Shown: positions 7,180 to 13,285 of the stretch, piece after piece
Numbering within the stretch: position 1 is the first letter of the stretch
Layout: every line of letters begins with the position of its first letter
Origin: Actinomycetota bacterium
Lineage (GTDB): Bacteria > Actinomycetota > Actinomycetes > Streptosporangiales > Streptosporangiaceae
DNA length: 32,344 bases
Assembly: GCA_003164955.1 (NCBI GenBank)
Contig: PLRW01000213.1
Span: 1 to 32,344, forward strand
Reading direction: 5' to 3'
Translations under genes and position numbers: made by a program
The notes under the pieces: model-generated
What the model saw: the letters and a program-made list of their open reading frames with translations, nothing else
Told to the model about the DNA's origin: nothing
Database searches by the model: none

Positions 7180-8061
7180 TCAGTCCTCGGTCTCGATGTC
7201 GAACAGTGCGAACACTTTCCGCTTCGCGGAAGCAAACAGGCGCGGTACGTCGAGGCCGGGGGCCGCCGCCGCCGCTGCGGCGACTGTGTGATGGGTGCGC
7301 ACCAGGGAAGCTGCCTTCAGCTCATCGGGGGTAAGGTCCGCAAGCTTGGCCACCTTGTCCCGGAGCCGCTTTTTCTGCTGCCTGGCGGTAGCGACAGCCT
7401 TGGGGTCGGCGAGCGGTGTGTCCTCCTCCGTGTCGAGCATCAGCAGGAGCATCCCGCGATGTTTTTCCGAGAGGTCCAGCACCTCGACCGCAGCGGTGAT
7501 GCGGTCCTGGATGCCTTCAATCCGCTGGAGGATTTCATCCTCGTGACCCACGACGTGCGGGAAAATCCGGCTCTGCGAGAGCTCCTCACCAGCCGTCGCG
7601 CCGACGGACGATAGCTGAATGGCGTGACGATGCCGAAGTATGTCGCGGCAGGTGCTGTTAAGGACGGTGAGGAAAAACGTCCTGAATGTACCCCGGCCCG
7701 GATCGAAGCCCACCGGCAGTGCGCCCGGGCCGTCCTTACTGCCCGCTTTCCCGCTGCCAACGTCATGGCCGGCCCGGCCGGACCCAATCGCGTTGTTTCG
7801 TTTCGCCAGGAGTTTCGTCCACACCGTGCTGATGGCGTCCTCGACGTCGTTGGCGCCTAATAGCTTGGAGGCCATGGCGCGTGCAGAGCTCAGCAGTTCA
7901 GCCTCCACTGCCCGCACCAGGATCTCGAACAGCTGGTCAGCCCGCTCACGTTCGCCGCAGAGCGCCCAGTCACGCGCCAAGCCATTCATGTCCGGCTCGC
8001 CGCCCGACGACACCGCCGAGGTCCCCTCGGGGACCTCGTCAGGGATGTGGCCACTCGACAT
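7180..8061 (-). CDS. Divergent sigma-70-family (ECF-like) factor
   Basis: A 293-residue protein with a sigma region 2-like segment at about residues 55-146: an A-helix (SARAMASKLLGANDVEDAIS, then VWTKLLA), a Gly-rich insertion of about 25 residues (90-116), then FDPGRGTFRTFFLTV and CRDILRHR, matching the FDPxRGsFRaWLltiaRN-DxLRRR pattern of sigma factors. A second helical block at about 175-245 occupies the place of region 4, but the usual LSY-EIA helix-turn-helix is hard to see. An Ala-rich tail (260-267) ends the protein. ATG 8061 is preferred over the longer frame to 8274 because GGGGGGAAG precedes it and the extra 71 residues are low in quality. It is the first gene of a minus-strand operon and faces the plus-strand lipoprotein operon, so it probably drives one or both promoters. 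Confidence 0.7.
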   Translation of the reverse strand: MSSGHIPDEVPEGTSAVSSGGEPDMNGLARDWALCGERERADQLFEILVRAVEAELLSSARAMASKLLGANDVEDAISTVWTKLLAKRNNAIGSGRAGHDVGSGKAGSKDGPGALPVGFDPGRGTFRTFFLTVLNSTCRDILRHRHAIQLSSVGATAGEELSQSRIFPHVVGHEDEILQRIEGIQDRITAAVEVLDLSEKHRGMLLLMLDTEEDTPLADPKAVATARQQKKRLRDKVAKLADLTPDELKAASLVRTHHTVAAAAAAAPGLDVPRLFASAKRKVFALFDIETED

Positions 8062-8122
8062 AATCTTCCCCCCGGCTAGCTGGAACCTAACCCACCGTCC
8101 CCTGACTGCATTAGCAATCACG

Positions 8123-8139
8123 ATGGTTATACGAACCAT
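8123..8139. promoter_or_regulatory. Inverted-repeat operator over candidate -10 box of the sigma gene
   Basis: ATGGTT-ATACG-AACCAT is a perfect 6-bp inverted repeat with a five-base spacer. On the minus strand it contains TATAAC (8131-8126), a good -10 box, giving a leader of roughly 58 bases before the sigma ATG at 8061. A protein bound here would block that promoter. No good -35 is visible, which fits an alternative-sigma or activator-dependent promoter. Confidence 0.45.
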
Positions 8140-8389
8140 ATCCAAGAAGCGTGACACATCCGCGGCGGCAGGCCCGGCGCGAGGGAGCGGCCCGCTGGCC
8201 GGGAGGAGAAGACCGGCATGGCGGGAGCTTGCTGCCCGCGGCGTGGCCCGGCCCGCGTCCGCCCTGGCCATCACCTGATCTCACGCGCCCGTAGCGGTTG
8301 CGCCGCTGAGCCTGACCTTGGCAATTAGCGTCCGGGAACCAGGGAGCCGACCATTGCAATTGCCGCGGCCCTGGCATATCCGGCTTTGG

Positions 8390-8420
8390 TTGCAGCCCCT
8401 ACGGACCGTTGTGCTAGAGT
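8390..8420 (+). promoter_or_regulatory. Candidate promoter of the OmpA-lipoprotein operon
   Basis: TTGCAG (8390-8395), a 19-base spacer and TAGAGT (8415-8420), with TG at 8412-8413 forming an extended -10 (TGCTAGAGT). The start codon of the first small gene is 20 bases downstream with GAGGGGGCGG between. Confidence 0.45.
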
Positions 8421-8439
8421 CGCGCCGAGGGGGCGGATC

Positions 8440-8613
8440 ATGGATCAAATGAGTTCTCTGCGCGTCCAGCTAAAGGTTTCTGATCAGTCACAACCTGGTC
8501 ATCTTCAGGCCTGCTTAAGCTGGGCAGCGCCTGACGCCAGCGCGCTCCGCGTGGCAGGACTCCCCCGCACCGGCGAGCAGGGTGCGCTCGACGTCATCGA
8601 GGTGGCACACTGA
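8440..8613 (+). CDS. 56-residue protein, possibly EACC1-like
   Basis: ATG 8440 follows a purine-rich GAGGGGGCGG and a credible promoter. The product begins MDQMSSLRVQLKVSDQ, continues through LSWAAPDASALRVAGLPR and ends GALDVIEVAH. The order (beta-strand LRVQLKV, a W motif, PDxxxLRV, then G-x-GALDVIEVA) reminds me of the first half of the effector-associated constant component family (EACC1), small actinobacterial proteins linked to conflict-system effectors. That family normally continues into a hydrophobic helix, which is missing here. The resemblance is from memory and weak. The next gene starts about 20 bases on with a membrane helix, so the pair may be a split version of one protein. Confidence 0.5.
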   Translation: MDQMSSLRVQLKVSDQSQPGHLQACLSWAAPDASALRVAGLPRTGEQGALDVIEVAH

Positions 8614-8633
8614 CCTTCGCGCCGTCTGCGCCC

Positions 8634-9050
8634 GTGGAAAGTACGAGCGTCGCGTCTCAGACAGCAATTATCTTCCTTGCCCTCCATGTCGCCACGGGGG
8701 CGGTTGCCGGAATAGGCGCTTATCTCTGGCGCAATCCCTTGCTCGACGGCTATGCGTCAGCGCATAGAGCATTTCATAAGGCGCAACAAAAGACAAGCAT
8801 GAGCTCTGCCCTGGCCGATTCGGCAGAAATAAGCCTCAACATCCTGCGCACCGAAATTACGGCGGCCGAAAAGACACTCGAACGCGAAATCGAATCCCGA
8901 CTAGCGTTCGCCGGGAAGCTTAAGCTGGCTATTGCACCTCTGATGGCGCCAAGGCTACCGGATGGCCCCATGAACGGTGTCCGACTGGGCGGGGATCAGA
9001 CGGTCCCGGCTGCCCCCGAAGAGCCCGAGACAGTCCGGACCGAAGGTTAA
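8634..9050 (+). CDS. Small single-helix membrane protein with coiled coil
   Basis: A 138-residue product from GTG 8634. One membrane helix at about residues 9-31 (AIIFLALHVATGAVAGIGAY) is followed by a charged helical region (EISLNILRTEITAAEKTLER) that probably forms a coiled coil, and a Pro/Glu tail. There is no Shine-Dalgarno close to the GTG. An in-frame CTG at 8610 has GAGG seven bases upstream (8599-8602) and overlaps the stop of the previous gene, so translation may be coupled or begin at that rare codon. The stop TAA overlaps the ribosome site of the OmpA lipoprotein, implying a tight operon. Unknown function. Confidence 0.65.
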   Translation: MESTSVASQTAIIFLALHVATGAVAGIGAYLWRNPLLDGYASAHRAFHKAQQKTSMSSALADSAEISLNILRTEITAAEKTLEREIESRLAFAGKLKLAIAPLMAPRLPDGPMNGVRLGGDQTVPAAPEEPETVRTEG

Positions 9051-9064
9051 GGAGGCCGCTTATT

Positions 9065-10258
9065 ATGCGTATCAGTTGCAGCTTTCATCGTCTTTTCGGC
9101 GCAGCGGTAACCGGCGTCCTGATGGCAGCGGCGCTTGCCGCCTGCGGGTCGTCAAGTTCATCATCGCCGGGATTGCTGTCTGGTACGTGCCTGACAAATA
9201 AGGCCGCTCCGCTAGCGCTGGTAGTGGGCTCACGATCAAATACGCCCAACCCAAAGCTGCCAGCTCTGCTTGATCCACTGCTGGAGGACACGGCTAACGA
9301 CCAGCAGCAGATCTCGCTTATCCGTATCGACGGCCAGCCGAAGGTTTTCACGCCGCCACTGTTCAGCACCACGGCGCAGAACTCCGCGGCGCGCACGCAG
9401 GACCTCATCAGCTATCTCAACGATTCTGTCGGCCCGATCCTGCAGAGCAAGATTCACGCCCAGGTCCCGCAGGCAGATGTGCTTACCGCGCTGGATCTAG
9501 CGGCCTCGGCCACCGGCACGAACGGGAACATCATCATCGTAGATTCCGGTTTGCAGACGGTCGCGCCGCTGGACTATCAGGATCCGAATCTTCTGCTGGC
9601 CCCACCCAGCGACGTGGTCACGTATCTCCGGCAAAAGGGCCTGCTGCCGGACTTGACCGGCCGGCACGTACTGCTATCCGGATTCGGATACACCGCGTCC
9701 CCGCAGCCCCCGCTCAATCAGCCGCAGCGGACCAACGTCGTCGCCCAATGGACGGCCATCATCAAAGCCGGCGGAGGCTGCGTCACGGCAGACCCGACGC
9801 CCAATACTTCAGCGGAAATAGCAGGCCTGCCCCAGGTCGGCATAGTCACACCGCCGGCCACGCCCGCTTTCAGTAATTGCGGCACCATCGCGCTAGCCGA
9901 CGCCGGAAGCGTCGGGTTCGTCGTGGGCACAGCGACCTTCCGCGATCCCCCGGCGGCGGAAGCGACTTTGCAGCAGCTGGCCGATACGCTCAAGCAAGGC
10001 ACCGAACAAATCAGGCTTATCGGCAGTACCTCCAGTGAGGGAGGTGACGCGGTTAACAATCCTCTTTCGCTGCAGCGGGCTCAGGCAGTCGAGAAAGTCC
10101 TGCTCTCGATGGACATCCCGGCCAGCCGCATCACCACCGTGGGCGATGGTTCACACTGGTCCGGACGGGTGAACGACATAGGGTCCGGCGGCGTGCTCCT
10201 GCCCGCCCAGGCCGAGCAGGATCGTGCCGTGATCGTCCAGCTCCCCCAGTGCACGTGA
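9065..10258 (+). CDS. Lipoprotein with C-terminal OmpA-like domain
   Basis: A 397-residue secreted lipoprotein: signal peptide with lipobox ALAAC (Cys27), a Ser-rich linker, a domain at about 48-245 with alternating strands (PLALVVGSRS, NIIIVDSG, HVLLSGFGY) that looks vWA/Rossmann-like, and an OmpA-family peptidoglycan-associating domain at about 283-395. The conserved Arg of that domain is kept (LSLQRAQAV, Arg338), but the usual Asp of the GHTD loop reads GSTSSEG (Ser323). TAAGGAGG nine bases before ATG 9065 is a near-ideal ribosome site and overlaps the upstream stop. It is the last gene of the plus-strand operon facing the sigma-led operon. It probably sits on the outer face of the membrane contacting cell wall. 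Confidence 0.85.
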   Translation: MRISCSFHRLFGAAVTGVLMAAALAACGSSSSSSPGLLSGTCLTNKAAPLALVVGSRSNTPNPKLPALLDPLLEDTANDQQQISLIRIDGQPKVFTPPLFSTTAQNSAARTQDLISYLNDSVGPILQSKIHAQVPQADVLTALDLAASATGTNGNIIIVDSGLQTVAPLDYQDPNLLLAPPSDVVTYLRQKGLLPDLTGRHVLLSGFGYTASPQPPLNQPQRTNVVAQWTAIIKAGGGCVTADPTPNTSAEIAGLPQVGIVTPPATPAFSNCGTIALADAGSVGFVVGTATFRDPPAAEATLQQLADTLKQGTEQIRLIGSTSSEGGDAVNNPLSLQRAQAVEKVLLSMDIPASRITTVGDGSHWSGRVNDIGSGGVLLPAQAEQDRAVIVQLPQCT

Positions 10259-10444
10259 AGCCGCTCCCGAATTGAGCTCTCCCACGGCTGGATCTGCCAT
10301 GGTCGACGCAGCGTGATTCCCGCGCGCGGCAGCGTGCTTGGGGTGAGCAGGCCAGCCAATCTCAGCGCCCGAGCAGCGCGGCACTTCTGCCCCGAACACG
10401 AAGCGACGTAATCCTCTATAGGCCCGTTTGATAAAGGTGGGCGC

Positions 10445-11182
10445 ATGACTGATCTCATTGAACTGGCCGGCAAAGCCGTGATCGTCACCGGCGCCTCCTC
10501 CGGTATCGGCGCGTCCACCGCGCGCCTGCTGCACGCCGCCGGGGCCCACCCGGTGCTGGCCGCGCGCCGCGCCGGCCGGCTGGCCGCGCTGAGCGAGGAA
10601 CTCGGCGGGGCGCTGGCCGTGCCCACCGACGTGACCGACCCGGCGCAGGTGCGCGACCTGGTGGCCGCCGCCCTCGACCGGCACCAGCGGATCGACGGGC
10701 TGGTGAACAACGCCGGCGCCAGCCTGCACGGGCCGCTGGACCAGGTGGACCTGGCCGAGTTCAGCCAGATCCTGCGGCTCAACGTGGCCGGCCTGCTCGC
10801 GGTGACGCAGGCGGTGCTGCCGGCCATGCGGGAGCGGGGTTTCGGGCGGATCGTGAACATCAGCTCCGGCACCACCCGGCGGGTCGCGGTCGGCGTGGGC
10901 GCCTACGCGTCGACCAAATCGGCGGTCAACATGCTCAGCGCGGTGCTGCGCCAGGAACTGGCGGGCGACGGTATCGCGGTGTCGCTGCTGCTGCCCTCGA
11001 TCACCGCGACCGAGTTCGGCGACGGCATGTTCACCCTCGGCGCCTCGCCCCGGCCGGGCATGGTGGCGCACAACCCCGACTACGTGGCCGGCGTGGTGCT
11101 GCGGCTGCTGCGCACCGGCGAGGAATCGTTCGACATCCCGCACGGCCCGGAGCAGCCCGGCCTCGCCCGGGTCGCCGGCTGA
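10445..11182 (+). CDS. Short-chain dehydrogenase/reductase (SDR)
   Basis: A 245-residue classical SDR. The cofactor motif TGASSGIG is at residues 15-22, the structural NNAG at 88-91 and Asn113; the catalytic Ser is around 140-141 (NISSG), with Tyr154 and Lys158 in YASTK. A Rossmann-fold NAD(P)(H)-dependent oxidoreductase acting on an unknown alcohol or ketone. The aligned length is normal for the family. AAAGGTGG lies just upstream of ATG 10445. It stands alone with a hairpin after it. Confidence 0.92.
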   Translation: MTDLIELAGKAVIVTGASSGIGASTARLLHAAGAHPVLAARRAGRLAALSEELGGALAVPTDVTDPAQVRDLVAAALDRHQRIDGLVNNAGASLHGPLDQVDLAEFSQILRLNVAGLLAVTQAVLPAMRERGFGRIVNISSGTTRRVAVGVGAYASTKSAVNMLSAVLRQELAGDGIAVSLLLPSITATEFGDGMFTLGASPRPGMVAHNPDYVAGVVLRLLRTGEESFDIPHGPEQPGLARVAG

Positions 11183-11188
11183 GCCACG

Positions 11189-11242
11189 CCGATCCGGGGT
11201 GCAAAGGGCCCGTGCGCTGGGGGCGACGTGGGCACGGATCGG
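11189..11242 (+). terminator. Candidate hairpin terminator after SDR gene
   Basis: CCGATCC (11189-11195) pairs with GGATCGG (11236-11242) and inner CCGTGC pairs with GCACGG, giving a branched or interrupted stem seven bases after the SDR stop. There is no T-tract. Confidence 0.4.
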
Positions 11243-11351
11243 AGAGGCCCTTGGGATGACCCGCCAGTCGGCATGGGAGCGGTTTTCTGGCGAGGAGCAG
11301 GCCCCGCCCCGGCCCGGCGGAAACTCAGGTGACCTCAGCGCACCAGCTGGG

Positions 11352-11357
11352 TAGGGT
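11352..11357 (+). promoter_or_regulatory. Candidate leaderless -10 box (GNAT gene)
   Basis: TAGGGT lies exactly six bases before the GTG at 11364. This TAnnnT-N6-GTG spacing puts the transcription start at the G of the start codon, and no Shine-Dalgarno is present. Confidence 0.4.
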
Positions 11358-11363
11358 TGGGCG

Positions 11364-11867
11364 GTGCCCGAGCTGCAGCGGCTTCATGCTGGTCATGCCC
11401 CGGCGGTCCTGGCCTTCGAGCTGGCGAACCGCGCCTACTTCGCCGCCTCGATCTCCGACCGCGGCGACGAGTTCTATGAACAGTTCACCGACCGGCACAG
11501 CGCCTCGCTGGCTGAGCAGGAGGCCGGCATCAACGCCTTCTACGTGCTCGTCGCCGAGGATGGCTCGGTCCTGGGCCGGTTCAACCTGTACGACCTCGAG
11601 GACGGCACGGCGAAACTCGGCTACCGGGTCGCGCAGCACGTCGCCGGCCGCGGCGTGGCGACCGCGACCGTCCGGGAGTTGTGCCGGCTGGCGGCGGCGC
11701 GGCACGGACTGCGCACCCTCAGGGCGGCCACCACCCCCGAGAATGCCGCGTCCCAGAAGGTGCTGACCAAGGCCGGGTTCGTCCCGGCCGGCCCGGCCGA
11801 CCCGGCCGACCTCGGCGGTAAGCCGGGCACCTGGTATCAGCGCGACCTAGCCGCCGGCGGACCCTGA
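11364..11867 (+). CDS. GNAT-family N-acetyltransferase
   Basis: A 167-residue GCN5-related acetyltransferase of the RimJ/RimL type. The acetyl-CoA loop is QHVAGRGVATATVREL (about residues 91-106, Q-x-x-G-x-G/A form), preceded by the strand TAKLGYRV and followed by the C-terminal signature ENAASQKVLTKAGF (131-144). The N-terminal half contains FYVLVAEDGSVLGRFNLYD. Such enzymes acetylate the N-terminus of proteins or small amines; the substrate cannot be told. The GTG at 11364 is used and appears leaderless. Confidence 0.88.
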   Translation: MPELQRLHAGHAPAVLAFELANRAYFAASISDRGDEFYEQFTDRHSASLAEQEAGINAFYVLVAEDGSVLGRFNLYDLEDGTAKLGYRVAQHVAGRGVATATVRELCRLAAARHGLRTLRAATTPENAASQKVLTKAGFVPAGPADPADLGGKPGTWYQRDLAAGGP

Positions 11868-11930
11868 TCAGCCGCTGGCGGCGTGCAGCAGCAGCGCGCC
11901 GTGGCCGGGGATCAGGCCGGCACGAGCGCG

Positions 11931-12451
11931 TCAGGGAGCGGGAGGGCGGAACAGCTCGATGTCGCCAGAGCTGTAATTGGCCACCAGGATCTGGCCGGTG
12001 GCGGGGTCATAGCTGATATCCCGGGGGAACAAGGCCGCCGGGATAGCGCCGACCAGCGCGGGCCGGTGGGCGAGCGCGGCGGCGGTATTTATGCGTAAAC
12101 GAGCTGCCCGGGCAGCGCGATCGTACGTACCAGGGTGGGGCTGCCGTGCCGCAGCGCCAGCACCGTGATCTCGGGACCGGTCACGGCCAACACGGACGCG
12201 AACGCCCACCGGCCGTCTTGCGCGCCCACCACCTCATCGGGCGTGCCGGGCACCGGGACCTTCGTGACCGCCACGGACGCCAAGATCTTCCCCACCGTCA
12301 CCCGAGTCGAGCAACCGGGAACGGCGACGTCAGAGCCCGGGGCCGGCCCTGACGAGCACCCCGCGGCCAACGATAGTGAAAGCGCCAGTACCGGCCCCGC
12401 GGCGGCGCGGAGACAGCGAACCCGGCGGGTAACGGCGAAACTCATACCCAT
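11931..12451 (-). pseudogene. YVTN/YncE-type beta-propeller lipoprotein with internal deletion
   Basis: The N-terminal part reads as a lipoprotein (AVTRRVRCLRAAAGP, then LSLAAGC) followed by a propeller-like first blade (DGRWAFASVLAVTG, LVRTIALPGQ), and stops at a TAA at 12089. Immediately after, in another frame, NTAAALAHRPALVGAIPAAL, then FPRDISYDP and TGQILVANYSSGDIEL give the last blade of the same kind of protein. Actinobacterial relatives are about 370-400 residues with several blades between these two parts, so I infer loss of roughly 200 codons and a frameshift at about 12090-12097. Start ATG 12451 or 12445. The remaining fragments cannot form a closed propeller. Confidence 0.7.
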
Positions 12452-12469
12452 CAAAATTCCATACTGGCG

Positions 12470-13024
12470 TCAAGCCGGGCCATTGATGAATGCCACGATC
12501 TGCCCGAGCCCGGGCCGGTAGCCGTCTGTGGTATCGACCTCGGTGTAAGGAGCATCCACCGAAACCCGGTCGAATGCATGGTGGAACCGGATGCTGCCTG
12601 CCGCGTCAGGCGGCCCAGGATCCGTGTGCGCGCGGCGCAACGGATTCTCTTCGCTGCGCCGCAGTCTCCGCGTGAAGGCCACGTCGGCGTCCACCGTGCA
12701 ATGGACGACACGGATCCGGGCCAGGTTGCGGAACGGTTCCAGTCCGGGACGCCACAGCCGGTCCTGAAATGCCGCCTCGGCCACGGTCGTCACACCTGCC
12801 CTGAGGAGCAGCTCAAGCACGGCGAAAAAGGTCGGAAGCGTCCGCATCGCCAGCTCATCGGCCGGTCCTGGCCGGAACCCAGGGTTAGCGTGCACCATCC
12901 CTTCCTTGATCTCGTCCCGGCAGATCGCCGGGCACCCGACCATGTGCGCAATTTTGTGAGCAAGCGTCGTCTTACCCGAGCCCGGAGGACCGCTGACGAC
13001 AACGAGCGTGGGAAGAGAAGCCAC
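12470..13024 (-). CDS. P-loop ATPase/kinase (AAA_33 or zeta-toxin-like)
   Basis: A 184-residue protein with an N-terminal Walker A motif GPPGSGKTT at residues 12-20, a CRDEIKEGM segment (35-43) typical of small nucleoside or antibiotic kinases, and an arginine-rich LID-like region (RRLRRSEENPLRR). It would transfer phosphate from ATP to an unknown small molecule or act as a zeta-type nucleotide-sugar kinase; no antitoxin is adjacent. GTG 13024 is preferred to the upstream ATG at 13084 because the Walker strand then starts where the family normally does, and a -10 box fits it (listed separately). Confidence 0.8.
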   Translation of the reverse strand: MASLPTLVVVSGPPGSGKTTLAHKIAHMVGCPAICRDEIKEGMVHANPGFRPGPADELAMRTLPTFFAVLELLLRAGVTTVAEAAFQDRLWRPGLEPFRNLARIRVVHCTVDADVAFTRRLRRSEENPLRRAHTDPGPPDAAGSIRFHHAFDRVSVDAPYTEVDTTDGYRPGLGQIVAFINGPA

Positions 13025-13030
13025 CCCGCA

Positions 13031-13036
13031 GTTATA
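13031..13036 (-). promoter_or_regulatory. Candidate leaderless -10 box (P-loop kinase gene)
   Basis: TATAAC on the minus strand ends six bases before GTG 13024, so transcription would begin at the start codon itself. There is no Shine-Dalgarno. The -35 region is not recognisable. Confidence 0.45.
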
Positions 13037-13118
13037 GCCAAACAGATGCAGCCGATCTCGGGCCGGCTGTGCTGATAACGGCACTCGCCGTGCTCACGCT
13101 GAGCGCCGCAGCCGGCAT

Positions 13119-13141
13119 GCCTGTTATTGCACCTAACAGGC
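13119..13141. promoter_or_regulatory. 8-bp inverted repeat in divergent region
   Basis: GCCTGTTA-TTGCACC-TAACAGGC is a perfect inverted repeat (8-7-8) about 95 bases upstream of the P-loop kinase start and about 80 bases upstream of the leader ORF of the LCP gene. It could be a dimeric repressor operator or an RNA hairpin. Confidence 0.45.
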
Positions 13142-13209
13142 CCGTCCAGGGGCACCGTCGGCTCTTCCCGCCCAACGAGTCACCGGCCCCCAACCGGCGG
13201 GTGGGGCGG

Positions 13210-13285
13210 TACCCTAGCGCCCGTGAGCGCTCAGCGGCTGCAGAGCATGCCCCCGACGATCGCGCGTGAGGGTGCCGAATCATGA
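13210..13285 (+). CDS. Leader ORF (20 aa) coupled to the LCP gene
   Basis: A candidate -10 box TACCCT (13210-13215) lies seven bases before GTG 13223, which opens a 20-codon frame (VSAQRLQSMPPTIAREGAES). Its TGA (13283-13285) overlaps the ATG of the LCP gene (ATGA). The arrangement suggests a leaderless short ORF that is translated and feeds ribosomes to the next gene. The span given runs from the -10 box to the stop. Confidence 0.4.

Larger units (their letters stand above)
8062..8439. other. Divergent intergenic control region
   Basis: These 378 bases separate the sigma-led minus-strand operon from the plus-strand operon. They hold the two candidate promoters and the inverted repeat listed separately, and are richer in A+T than the surroundings near 8100-8150. 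The 88-codon antisense frame here is unconvincing, and I see no gene. Confidence 0.6.

Noticed and set aside
8061..8274. N-terminal extension of the sigma-like factor
   Set aside because: The frame is open, but the residues are low-quality and include the candidate promoter region. A good ribosome site marks ATG 8061.
8111..8377. 88-codon minus-strand frame in the divergent control region
   Set aside because: No ribosome site and Arg/Gly/Pro-rich composition; it overlaps promoter-like elements.
13069..13269. 66-codon plus-strand frame with a hydrophobic start
   Set aside because: The start looks like a signal peptide, but there is no ribosome site and the rest is low-complexity. It overlaps the 8-7-8 inverted repeat and leader promoter.
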